DNA from: Bacteroidota bacterium
Lineage (GTDB): Bacteria > Bacteroidota > Bacteroidia > UBA7662
Length of the DNA stretch: 7,591 nucleotides
Assembly: GCA_016868875.1 (NCBI GenBank)
Contig: VGFN01000053.1
Coordinates: forward strand, 1-7,591
Reading direction: 5' to 3'
The notes under the pieces were generated by a model. It searched no databases, had not been told where the DNA came from, and saw nothing but the letters and a program-made list of their open reading frames with translations. How positions within the stretch are numbered: position 1 is the first letter of the stretch; each line of letters starts with the position of its first letter. Positions 1 through 7,004 of the stretch are shown here, piece by piece. Position numbers and translations under genes: made by a program.

Positions 1-2
1 CA

Positions 3-110
3 CTGACTGCCCTGCTTAATCACCGTTGGGGGGTGCCGCCCTTGCTGATTGTGATCCTGAGCCTTACCGCTGGTCTGGTCAGCGAACTTTTGGTCCTGGG
101 CCTGCCTTAA
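3..110 (+). CDS. C-terminal tail of an unidentified membrane protein (5' partial)
   Basis: An open frame runs in from the left edge and ends at TAA 108-110, giving the last 35 residues of a protein. They start LTALLNHRWGVPPLL and are strongly hydrophobic from about the tenth residue on (VPPLLIVILSL, then LVSELLVLGLP). This is consistent with a final transmembrane helix ending close to the C-terminus. No family can be named from so short a piece. The clean stop, the helix-like composition and the promoter that begins shortly afterwards support a real gene end rather than a chance frame. It could also be a chance hydrophobic reading, because nothing upstream is visible. Confidence 0.45.
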   Translation: MTALLNHRWGVPPLLIVILSLTAGLVSELLVLGLP

Positions 111-138
111 GGTTGGGACGCACCGACAATCGCCCGTT

Positions 139-169
139 CTTGTGTTCGACGGTCCATGATGTAGCTTTG
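139..169 (+). promoter_or_regulatory. Bacteroidota-type promoter for the kinase/small-protein pair
   Basis: TAGCTTTG at 162-169 is an exact match to the Bacteroidota -7 consensus TAnnTTTG. A TTG at 140-142 (CTTG from 139) lies 19 bases upstream, the usual distance for the -33 element of the primary sigma factor in this phylum. Transcription would begin at about 173-177. That is almost on the first possible ATG of the kinase gene (177) and about 35 bases before the second (210). The match was found by eye; chance occurrence is possible, but the position in front of a gene makes it credible. Confidence 0.6.
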
Positions 170-176
170 CAATTCC

Positions 177-788
177 ATGACCCTTCCTCATACCGATTCA
201 GTGCCCACCATGTACATTATCGGTGGATGCAACGGCGCCGGCAAAACCACGGCTTCGTTCACGGTCTTGCCGGAACTTTTGCATTGTTACGAGTTTGTGA
301 ATGCCGACGAAATTGCCAAAGGCCTTTCTCCATTTCGGCCCGAAAGCGTGGCCATCGAAGCAGGTCGATTGATGCTGCATCGAATCGAAGAACTCATGAA
401 TCAACGCGTTGATTTTGCGTTTGAAACTACCCTCGCCGCCTCCATTCACCTCCGCACCATCGCCAAAGCCCAAACCCTGGGATACCGTGTCCACTTGTTG
501 TTTTTCTGGTTAGAAAGTGTTGAATTGGCGCAACAAAGGGTCCAATCCCGGGTCAAAGAAGGGGGGCATTCGATTAACGTGGATGTTGTCAATCGTCGCT
601 ATAAGCGGGGAATTGTCAATTTGTTTCAAAAGTATTGGGATCGAATGGATTGCGCTTGGATAATCGACGGGTCCAAGGGGAATTTTAACCTCATCGTCGA
701 AAGAAAATCTGCCAACCTACCTACTATTTTTGTGCCGTCGGCCTACGAGTCTATCCAAAATCAATATGTCCAATATTCCAACGATTGA
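177..788 (+). CDS. Zeta-toxin-like P-loop kinase (probable toxin of a TA pair)
   Basis: A 203-residue protein of the zeta-toxin-like P-loop kinase family. Near the N-terminus is a Walker A loop, GGCNGAGKTT at residues 16-25, with Lys23 and Thr24 as the nucleotide-binding pair. NADEIAKGLSPF (42-53) follows, with Asp44 in the position of the catalytic base of zeta kinases. FAFETTLA (80-87) is next, then the arginine-rich RVKEGGHSI...VNRRYKRG region (124-144) that forms the ATP lid and substrate contacts. Classical zeta toxins phosphorylate UDP-N-acetylglucosamine and block peptidoglycan synthesis; the target of this shorter branch is not evident here. The start may instead be ATG 210, giving 192 residues beginning MYIIGGCNG. 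That start fits the promoter better, since 177 would leave almost no leader. The gene ends in TGA inside the next gene, which argues for coupled translation of the two. The fold assignment is firm; the toxin role is inferred. Confidence 0.87.
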   Translation: MTLPHTDSVPTMYIIGGCNGAGKTTASFTVLPELLHCYEFVNADEIAKGLSPFRPESVAIEAGRLMLHRIEELMNQRVDFAFETTLAASIHLRTIAKAQTLGYRVHLLFFWLESVELAQQRVQSRVKEGGHSINVDVVNRRYKRGIVNLFQKYWDRMDCAWIIDGSKGNFNLIVERKSANLPTIFVPSAYESIQNQYVQYSND

Positions 789-915
789 AAAGGAAAGGAA
801 CCTAATCCTCCAAGGCCTGGAACTCGCCTACGAGCGTTTGTTAAAAACCAAGAGGGCCAATAACGGCGAATTGGTGGTGATCCGGGACCACAAAATTGTC
901 CGCATCAAGCCCTAA
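766..915 (+). CDS. 49-residue small protein overlapping the kinase gene (putative antitoxin)
   Basis: A small basic protein that begins MSNIPTIEKERNLILQGLEL and ends in GELVVIRDHKIVRIKP. Its ATG at 766 lies 23 bases inside the kinase gene in another frame, and the stop is TAA 913-915. Residues 7 to about 30 should form a charged helix (EKERNLILQGLELAYERLL). The tail from about residue 35 has the alternating pattern of a beta hairpin (GELVVIRDHKIVRI). A frame start at 730 exists but lies deeper in the kinase gene and adds an unlikely leader. Overlap with a zeta-like kinase gene strongly suggests a partner or antitoxin role. It has no visible DNA-binding motif and does not resemble the epsilon or PezA antitoxins, which sit upstream of their toxins. 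The gene's reality is well supported; its function is inferred from context only. Confidence 0.72.
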   Translation: MSNIPTIEKERNLILQGLELAYERLLKTKRANNGELVVIRDHKIVRIKP

Positions 916-967
916 GGCCCGGCGCTCGCATCAAGCCCTAAGGCCCGGGGCGCTTGCATCTAGCCCC
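901..967 (+). repeat. Tandem duplication of the small gene's 3' end (about 26-base period)
   Basis: Bases 901-922 (starting CGCATCAAGCCCTAAGG) recur exactly at 927-948, 26 bases later. A decayed third copy, TGCATCTAGCCCC, lies at 955-967. Each later copy is preceded by CGCT (923-926 and 951-954). The first copy encodes the last residues RIKP and the stop of the small gene. The second copy is out of frame and follows the stop, so it adds nothing to the protein. This looks like slippage or recombination at the gene end, or a short intergenic repeat that touches the stop codon. Confidence 0.75.
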
Positions 968-985
968 GCAGGGAAGCTCCCTGGG
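946..985. terminator. GC-rich hairpins in the convergent gap, candidate terminator
   Basis: Two inverted repeats fill the space between the convergent small gene and receptor gene. CGGGGC (946-951) pairs with GCCCCG (963-968) across an 11-base loop. CAGGGA (969-974) pairs with TCCCTG (978-983) across a 3-base loop. On the plus strand the second is followed by GGTTTAC, only a short T run, and neither strand has a long T tract. The placement between two converging stop codons suggests termination for one or both directions, but the structure is not a textbook intrinsic terminator. Confidence 0.4.
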
Positions 986-986
986 T

Positions 987-3900
987 TTACTTCAGTTCAA
1001 AATTCAGCGACACGTAGGCCAAACGGCCCACCAGCGGTCCGCCGTAAACCTGGAAGACTTTATTGTTCAACAAATTCGAAGCACCCAGCTTGAGGGTCGT
1101 GTTCAAGTTCAGGAAGGTTTTGTTGATTTGTGCATCCACCATTCCGTAGCTGTCAATAGGCCCGGTGAATTGGGGCGAACCTTGAAACTCAAAGCCCTGT
1201 ATCCACTTGTAATTGATGTTAAAGCCCCAATTGGCCAGCGTATAGGAACTCCCGCCGGGTAACGGAATCTCGGTAATCATATCACGGCCGCTCAATCCGA
1301 CATTGTACTTATGCTCCGGGGTATTGAAGGCCGGAATAATTACCGTATCTTTTCCAGCATTCACCAGTTTGTTCCAGGAATAATTGAAATTAAAGGCTAA
1401 TTCTCGGTTCAAATAATAATTGCCGCCTAACGAAAAGCCTTGTGTTGTAATAATTCCCGTCGCATTGGCGGCAACGCGGTAAATTCGAAGAGTTTCACGA
1501 ATCGGAAAGCCGCCCCCAATCCCCGTTTGGAATTTGGACTGCACCCCAACATTAAACCCAATAAAGTTGGTGTACCAACTGTGGTAATAGCCTGCGTCCA
1601 CATACAGCTTCTTGAACATCCCCCGGTATCCAAACTCCACGGTGCGCACCTGTTCGGGCTGTATAGGCTTGACATCAAAGTACTTCAACTTGTCGGTGGT
1701 GGGTGTTGTCCCCAAATAATCCAGGAAGGAATTTAGGGTAATCAAGGAATCAAATCCTGACACATTACCCACCAGAATCGCTGGCCCCACGTTGTAATAC
1801 AGGTACTGATCAGCCAAGGTTGGGTTTCGTACCGCCGAGGACAAAGACAAACGCCAAACATGTTTTTGGTTCGGTGTCAAGACCATCGATACGGCAGGTG
1901 AATACACCCGTTTGAAATTGATGTTCTTATCCGTACGAAAGGTGGCGTTGATTTTGAGGTCACCGAGCAAATGATTTCCCAACATCAATTTATTGATTTT
2001 GTACTCTACCCCGCCGTATAATCCGTATTCGCTGTTCACAATGCTGGTCGGGGTTTCGGTTCGACCGATGGTATCCCTTTTGGTCACCAAGACACTATCC
2101 AATATCAGCGGGTTCCAAACCATGTAGGACGAGTCCTTGGTCTGGTAAGTCAAGCGCACCGTATCGCTGAAAATGGTACCACGACTATCGGGGCGGTATT
2201 GGCGAAAACTACCACCAACCACCACTTCCATGTTTTCGATGGGTTTGAAGCGTTTTTCGCCCTGCAAATGATACAAAGCCGATTTGTCATAAAATAAAGT
2301 GCCGCCCCGACCCTTGTTGGGCAGGGTTGTGGTTATTACGTTAAACAGCGAATCAAAAGTCGCTGAACCAGGCAACGCAAAAGGGATGGGATTCGGATCC
2401 CGAAGGTTCCCGGTCTGGTAGCCGTTGTTCACTTTGAAGCGAACCTGTTCATGCCAGCGCGCCAAAGCCTCCGCAGCGCCCGGTGCATTCAAGAAAAAGT
2501 TCAGGCTATCGCTTAGGACAGTAGGTATCCCCGAGAAGGAACCCCGGTAAGGCCTCCAGTGGTCGGGTAACAAACCCGGCTTGCCCGCGATTCCATAAAT
2601 CGAATCCAAAATCGAAGTTTGCCAAACCGAGGCGTAGGATTTGTTCCAGATATCCAGGGTATGATAAGTTTCCTTCATTCTTTTGGCAGTGGCTACCGCA
2701 TCGTAGGAATCCCCGGCATCTTCGTTGGTCGCGTAGGCCCTGATAAACCAATCGTCCTCTTTGCGCAATTCCAAACGGTTCTGGAAGAAGAGGATGTTCT
2801 TGAGCCTGAAGCGGTTCTCCCCTTGGTAAACGGTGGTTCCCGTTCCAAAATTGGAGGAAGCAATGAACTCCACTTTGGGCTTGAGCATGTAATGAAAAGC
2901 TGTGTTCAATTTGAGGTTGTTGATGTTGTAATCCACCAAATCCGCTTCGCGATAACCCGAAGGATAAAAGATGCCCAAGCCGGGTAACTGCAAGGCTTCA
3001 CCTCGCGCATCGTTGAAGCGTCCCTCGTCTTCGTCCCCGTACACGTTGACTGCATCGTAACCACCGGGGGCTCCTTTGGGGCTTTGAGAAGCTGTGGAAG
3101 GCCCGTAATTCTCCGCCCGCCAATCGTTGGCTTTGAGGTAGAACATGTTAAACTTCCATCCCATTTTGTCGTTCCCGTTGCGGTCCTTGTTGGCCCAGGC
3201 GTATCGGATTGCTGTTTCGGTCAGCGCCCTTTCGCCTACCTTGATGCTGGCGTTGATGCCCTGATGCTGGAAAGGCGAACGCGTGCTCATGTTGATTACC
3301 CCGTTGAAGGCGTTCGGTCCAAAAAACGCCGACGAAGCCCCCACCACCAAATCCACCTTTTGGATATCCAATTCCGAGACTCCTAGGAAATTCCCCAACG
3401 AAAAATTCAGACCCGGGGCCTGGTTGTCCACCCCGTCAATCAATTGCAGCGATCGAACCGGGGAGGTGGAATTGAAACCGCGGGTGTTGATAATCACAAA
3501 ACCCAAAGAAGCCGTCGTCAAATCCACCCCCTTCATCGTACCCAATCCCTGGTAGAAGGAAGGCGAAGGCGTTTCCTTGACCGCGAGGATATCCATCGCC
3601 TCCACGGTCAGGGCTGATTCTTTTTGCTTCTCCGAAATGCGGGAATCCACAATCTCCACACCCTGCAGATCCAAGGCGCTTTCTTCGAGCTTGATCACCA
3701 AGGCCTTGCCCCCGGCTACACCGTTGACATTGACAGTGTTATAACCAATGTATGAAACCACCAGCGGATAAGATTGCCCACTCACCAGGTTGCCCTCGAT
3801 GCTGAATTTTCCATCCAGGTTGGTGGTTGCGCCTTGGGTGGTGCCGCGGATGATCACCGAAGCCCCCACCAAGGATTGTCCATTGCGGGCGTCCCGGACT

Positions 3901-4028
3901 TCGCCTCGAATCAGAGCCGAACCGCCCGCGGATTGTGCCGCAAGAGGGTTCAAGCAAGGCAGCGCAACCACGATGGCCAAGGAGAAGATCAAAACAAAAC
4001 GGGAAGCCGAGGTTTTGAGTACAAGCAT
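987..4028 (-). CDS. TonB-dependent outer membrane receptor
   Basis: A 1013-residue outer membrane receptor that takes up a ligand using energy from the TonB system. Start ATG 4028-4026 is chosen because it places a normal signal peptide at the N-terminus: basic MLVLKTSASR, then a hydrophobic core (11-23), with cleavage likely near LAAQS (29-33). The frame stays open further upstream to 4202, but that would bury the signal peptide and run into the acylase gene. A carboxypeptidase-regulatory-like beta-sandwich follows (about 39-115; IRGEVRD, GASVIIRGT, TNLDGKFSI). VEIVDSRI (124-131) is a possible TonB-box region. The plug domain comes next (about 136-255; INTRGFNS, LIDGVDNQ, FFGPNAFNGVINM), then a beta-barrel to the end. 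Plug and length fit the family. It is not obviously SusC, because no SusD gene adjoins it. Ligand unknown. The last residues (LNFELK) lack the usual terminal aromatic. Confidence 0.93.
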   Translation of the reverse strand: MLVLKTSASRFVLIFSLAIVVALPCLNPLAAQSAGGSALIRGEVRDARNGQSLVGASVIIRGTTQGATTNLDGKFSIEGNLVSGQSYPLVVSYIGYNTVNVNGVAGGKALVIKLEESALDLQGVEIVDSRISEKQKESALTVEAMDILAVKETPSPSFYQGLGTMKGVDLTTASLGFVIINTRGFNSTSPVRSLQLIDGVDNQAPGLNFSLGNFLGVSELDIQKVDLVVGASSAFFGPNAFNGVINMSTRSPFQHQGINASIKVGERALTETAIRYAWANKDRNGNDKMGWKFNMFYLKANDWRAENYGPSTASQSPKGAPGGYDAVNVYGDEDEGRFNDARGEALQLPGLGIFYPSGYREADLVDYNINNLKLNTAFHYMLKPKVEFIASSNFGTGTTVYQGENRFRLKNILFFQNRLELRKEDDWFIRAYATNEDAGDSYDAVATAKRMKETYHTLDIWNKSYASVWQTSILDSIYGIAGKPGLLPDHWRPYRGSFSGIPTVLSDSLNFFLNAPGAAEALARWHEQVRFKVNNGYQTGNLRDPNPIPFALPGSATFDSLFNVITTTLPNKGRGGTLFYDKSALYHLQGEKRFKPIENMEVVVGGSFRQYRPDSRGTIFSDTVRLTYQTKDSSYMVWNPLILDSVLVTKRDTIGRTETPTSIVNSEYGLYGGVEYKINKLMLGNHLLGDLKINATFRTDKNINFKRVYSPAVSMVLTPNQKHVWRLSLSSAVRNPTLADQYLYYNVGPAILVGNVSGFDSLITLNSFLDYLGTTPTTDKLKYFDVKPIQPEQVRTVEFGYRGMFKKLYVDAGYYHSWYTNFIGFNVGVQSKFQTGIGGGFPIRETLRIYRVAANATGIITTQGFSLGGNYYLNRELAFNFNYSWNKLVNAGKDTVIIPAFNTPEHKYNVGLSGRDMITEIPLPGGSSYTLANWGFNINYKWIQGFEFQGSPQFTGPIDSYGMVDAQINKTFLNLNTTLKLGASNLLNNKVFQVYGGPLVGRLAYVSLNFELK

Positions 4029-4090
4029 ATAGTAGGTTTTGTTTGTCAATATTAATTTAAAAATACCCTTAAAGGGCTTTATTTTCGTCT
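4029..4090. promoter_or_regulatory. Divergent promoter region shared by receptor and acylase
   Basis: This AT-rich 62-base gap must contain the control sites for both divergent genes, unless promoters lie inside the neighbouring coding sequence. On the minus strand, TAATATTG (4054-4047) has one mismatch to the Bacteroidota -7 element, about 20 bases before the receptor ATG, but no convincing -33 partner was found. On the plus strand, TTTG (4042-4045) is followed 18 bases later by TACCCTTA (4064-4071), a two-mismatch -7 element about 20 bases before the acylase GTG. Both candidates are weak individually. The short gap means the two promoters would overlap, which favours joint regulation. Confidence 0.35.
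4066..4076. repeat. Short inverted repeat CCCTT-A-AAGGG upstream of the acylase
   Basis: CCCTT (4066-4070) and AAGGG (4072-4076) are perfect inverted copies around a single A, inside the divergent intergenic region and overlapping the proposed plus-strand -7 element. It could be half of an operator or nothing more than chance in 62 bases. Its AAGGG lies 14 bases before the acylase GTG, too far for a normal ribosome binding site. Confidence 0.3.
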
Positions 4091-6586
4091 GTGCGATCTC
4101 GTTTACTCCTTTTAGGAGCAACACTGGCCTGGTGCTGGCTGCTCTATAAGCCTTGGGAGGGGTTCCCCCCGTTTCACTCCTTTTTTCATTGGTCATCATC
4201 ACCCCTACGGATCACTGGCGCGGAAAATGAGGATCTTGAAATCGAAGGCCCCTATGCCGATCTCCGTATAGGCATCGACAGTTTGGGGGTCCCGCATATC
4301 TTCGGGGAGAGCGCGGAGGCTGTCGCCTACGGTGTAGGCTGGATGCATGCTCGCGATCGCCTTTTTCAGATGGAATTGATGAGCCGCGTGGTCAAAGGGC
4401 GAATCAGTGAAGTGGTCGGTGCGGTCGCCTTGGAAAGTGATATGTTTTGGCGCAAATTGGAATTCGAACGCAAAGCCCCGCAATGGTGGAATCAATATGC
4501 TGAAGATGAGCCCGCTATGGCTGCCGAAATCGCCGCCTATACCCGGGGTATCAACGATTATATTGCTGCGATGGGTCCTGGCGACAAGCCTTTGGAATTT
4601 CATTTGTTAGGCTTTGAGCCCAGCCCATGGAAGGAAGAAAATTTGTTTTATTTGCTTCGGTACATGTCCCATATTTTGTCCTACAACGAGGACGATTTGA
4701 AGGCTACGGAAATGCAATTTGTCTTGGGCGAAGAATGTTATAATTTCTGGTACCCAACCCGGATTACGGCTGAATTACGGCATCCCATCTATCCCGAATT
4801 TGCGATGGACGAGACGCGATACCGCAGCTTGGTTACGGTCCCTGGCCTGGATGCGGAACAACGGGTCTCCGGTAGCTCGGGGGTGTACCGATACCGCAGC
4901 CCAGCCCCGCTGAGTCCGGTTTCCATGATGCGCTTTCCGCAGGCCAAGGTCAAAACTTTGGACGATTTTGGGCTCGGAAGCAACAATTGGGCCGTATCCG
5001 GTCGCCGAACCCGGAACGGTCGCCCCTACCTCTGCAACGATACCCACCTCATGCTCGCTTTTCCATCGACTTGGTACGAAATTCACAAAGAAGTGGTCGC
5101 CAAAGACGGAAAAGCGGGCGCATGGAGCCGCGGTTTTGGGGTGGCGGGGTCCCCCTTTGTGATCACCGGCTTCAATCAGCATGTGGCTTGGGGCATGACT
5201 AACGCCACTTGGGATCTGACCGATTTCTATCTGCTGGAGAGGGATGGCAAAGGCCGCTACAAGCTTGATGGGCGTTGGGAGCCCTTGGATTCCTTTGAGG
5301 TTGCTATCGGCGTCAAAGGCCAGAAGAAAGCGGCGCGCAAGAAATACTACCGCACCTATTTCGGTCCTGCCGATACTGCCTCTGGGAACCTCTTGGCTTT
5401 GCGTTGGATTGGCGAACAAGCCGGTAACGAAGGAGCCGCTTTTCATTACCTCGAAAGAGCCGCTAACATTGAACAGGCCTTTGCCGCTTTGCATCATTTC
5501 CGACAGCCTCCTCAGAACATTGTGCTCGCGGATGCGGCGGGGAATATTGGCATGATGACCGCCGGCGCAGCCCTGATTCACCCTGATCCTCAGCGGGGTA
5601 TCCGTATCGGAAATCGTAGGGCAGCCCGTATTCCCTTCACCAACATGCACGATCTGTACCGCAGATTGAACCCCGCTACGGGCTATGTCGCCTCTGCCAA
5701 CCAGGAGCAGGTGGATCATCCCCTTGCCGAACATATCTCCACCCGTTACGAGTCTAGAACCCGCGGACAGCGCATATCGAGCCTTATGGACAGCCATGCG
5801 GACGGAAGCATGGGCCCCGAGGAACTCCGTGTATTGCACATGGACGTGTACGATGGGGAATGGGAAATGCTCAAACCGTTGTTGCAACAAATTTCCGGTT
5901 CTCATTGGGCTACCCTCAAGGATTGGGACGGGGTCTTGGATACGGTAAGGGTGGCCCCTACCTTGTACAATTCTTTTCGCCGAACCGCCATGGAAATGAT
6001 CGGGGCGCATTTGGACAGCGGACTGCGTTGGCTCCCGGTGGAGACCTATGCCCTGCACCTGCTGGTGAATCGTGATTCGTTGCGCATGGCCCAAGGTTGG
6101 ATGCCCAAGATGGCCTTTGCGCGCAATGTTTGGGATTCCTCCTTGGCCCGTTTGAGCCGGAGTCTGGGCAAGGATCCCCAAGGCTGGTCTTACGGACGCT
6201 ATCATCAAACCTGGGTGCAGCATTTGCTCAAATTGGATCCTTTGTCGATGGCCCCCTTTGCCAGCCCAGGGAATAACCGCACGCTGAACGTGGCCGGCAA
6301 ATTGCCCAGCAACCATTCCGCCAGCATGCGCACCTTGATTGGCCTGGGTCCCCAAGGCCCGGAGGCCAGGCTGATGCTCACTGGCGGCCAAAGCGGTCGC
6401 TTCAACAGCCCCCATTACCGGGATCAAATCGCGCATTGGCTCCATGGGGTGTATCATCCCGCCGTTCAACGCAAGGGCTTCCGCGAACAAGATTATCGCG
6501 GCAGCGGCCCCGGGCTACGCACGGTTCGTTTTCGAGCAATCCCAAGCGTTGCAAGTCCCCACAAGGCCTCAGGAAGTTCCAATTAA
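4091..6586 (+). CDS. Penicillin-acylase-family Ntn hydrolase
   Basis: An 831-residue precursor of the penicillin/acyl-homoserine-lactone acylase family, which hydrolyses amide bonds of N-acylated compounds. The N-terminus (MRSRLLLLGATLAWCWLLY) is a signal peptide or membrane anchor, so the enzyme should act outside the cytoplasm. Alpha-chain hallmarks are GVPHI (66-70) and HARDRLFQME (86-95). Self-cleavage should expose Ser297 in GLGSNNWAVSG as the beta-chain nucleophile, leaving a 535-residue beta chain. Asn537 in ASANQ is beta-241, the same position as the catalytic Asn of E. coli penicillin G acylase. NDTHL (316-320), AWGMTN (366-371) and the C-terminal GGQSG (765-769) are also family marks. 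The start is GTG: an in-frame stop at 4070-4072 excludes anything much earlier. There is no clear Shine-Dalgarno site. The substrate cannot be told from sequence; the family covers beta-lactams, quorum signals, siderophore precursors and other acyl amides. The gene is divergent from the receptor. Confidence 0.93.
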   Translation: MRSRLLLLGATLAWCWLLYKPWEGFPPFHSFFHWSSSPLRITGAENEDLEIEGPYADLRIGIDSLGVPHIFGESAEAVAYGVGWMHARDRLFQMELMSRVVKGRISEVVGAVALESDMFWRKLEFERKAPQWWNQYAEDEPAMAAEIAAYTRGINDYIAAMGPGDKPLEFHLLGFEPSPWKEENLFYLLRYMSHILSYNEDDLKATEMQFVLGEECYNFWYPTRITAELRHPIYPEFAMDETRYRSLVTVPGLDAEQRVSGSSGVYRYRSPAPLSPVSMMRFPQAKVKTLDDFGLGSNNWAVSGRRTRNGRPYLCNDTHLMLAFPSTWYEIHKEVVAKDGKAGAWSRGFGVAGSPFVITGFNQHVAWGMTNATWDLTDFYLLERDGKGRYKLDGRWEPLDSFEVAIGVKGQKKAARKKYYRTYFGPADTASGNLLALRWIGEQAGNEGAAFHYLERAANIEQAFAALHHFRQPPQNIVLADAAGNIGMMTAGAALIHPDPQRGIRIGNRRAARIPFTNMHDLYRRLNPATGYVASANQEQVDHPLAEHISTRYESRTRGQRISSLMDSHADGSMGPEELRVLHMDVYDGEWEMLKPLLQQISGSHWATLKDWDGVLDTVRVAPTLYNSFRRTAMEMIGAHLDSGLRWLPVETYALHLLVNRDSLRMAQGWMPKMAFARNVWDSSLARLSRSLGKDPQGWSYGRYHQTWVQHLLKLDPLSMAPFASPGNNRTLNVAGKLPSNHSASMRTLIGLGPQGPEARLMLTGGQSGRFNSPHYRDQIAHWLHGVYHPAVQRKGFREQDYRGSGPGLRTVRFRAIPSVASPHKASGSSN

Positions 6587-6617
6587 ATTTGTTTCACCTC
6601 TTTGATGTTCTATACCC

Positions 6618-6995
6618 ATGGCCTTCTCCCGTTCTAACCCTCCTTGGTACGCCGCCGGTCTTGTTCTGCTGGTGTCTGCTCTGCTCAATTTGCCTGTGTT
6701 ATGGGGATGGCTGGTGGCCTCTGCGTTGGTGGGGCTGATGCCGATACGCCACCCGCGTTGGTGGAAATACGGCTTGCTCGCCTTGCTCGCCTTGACGCTT
6801 AGTATGTTATGGAATGGAATTTCCATGAACACCTTAGCCACGGTGGGCGCCATCACCCGCTTGAGCGGCCCTGGCTACATGGCGGCTGTCTTGGTGGTGG
6901 ATGCCCTGACCATGCTGCTCGTGGCCACCACGGTGCAGTGGTGGGTGGGTCGTTGGTTATTGGCCAAACCATACGGTTTCAAACAGCGTGACTAA
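6618..6995 (+). CDS. Small integral membrane protein, unknown family
   Basis: A 125-residue, very hydrophobic protein with three or four likely transmembrane helices: about 10-28, possibly 29-43, 50-68 and 88-113. A basic loop (RHPRWWK, 44-50) and a basic tail (KPYGFKQRD) set off the helices. I do not recognise the family. Short membrane proteins next to carotenoid genes include the heterodimeric lycopene cyclase subunits, but the PxEE motif of those is absent. A 9-base direct repeat (CTTGCTCGC at 6773-6781 and 6782-6790) encodes part of the third helix's leucine-rich run (LLALLAL). The gene begins 31 bases after the acylase stop and ends 9 bases before the cyclase start, so it is probably in the same transcript. 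Coding status is supported by coherent membrane topology and tight packing; function is unknown. Confidence 0.72.
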   Translation: MAFSRSNPPWYAAGLVLLVSALLNLPVLWGWLVASALVGLMPIRHPRWWKYGLLALLALTLSMLWNGISMNTLATVGAITRLSGPGYMAAVLVVDALTMLLVATTVQWWVGRWLLAKPYGFKQRD

Positions 6996-7004
6996 ACGCG
7001 ATCC

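Noticed and set aside
26..412. A 128-codon plus-strand frame overlapping the kinase gene
   Set aside because: The translation is rich in Arg, His and Ser with no domain. The overlapping kinase frame carries the Walker A and NADEIA motifs.
198..494. A 98-codon minus-strand frame opposite the kinase gene, considered as an antisense antitoxin
   Set aside because: No recognisable motif or promoter. The downstream overlapping small gene is a much better partner candidate.
901..985. CRISPR-like or attachment-site repeat
   Set aside because: Only two exact copies and one decayed copy with almost no spacer between them, and no cas or integrase gene nearby.
987..4028. SusC-type glycan uptake locus
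   Set aside because: No SusD-like lipoprotein, glycoside hydrolase or regulator adjoins the receptor. The neighbour is an acylase.
4029..4202. N-terminal extension of the receptor gene to ATG 4202
   Set aside because: It would put 58 residues before a clear signal peptide, span the whole intergenic region and overlap the acylase start.
4775..6490. A 571-codon open frame on the minus strand opposite the acylase gene
   Set aside because: Its translation is low-complexity in character, shows no family motif and lies wholly within the acylase gene, which has intact catalytic residues. It is a by-product of codon bias on the other strand.
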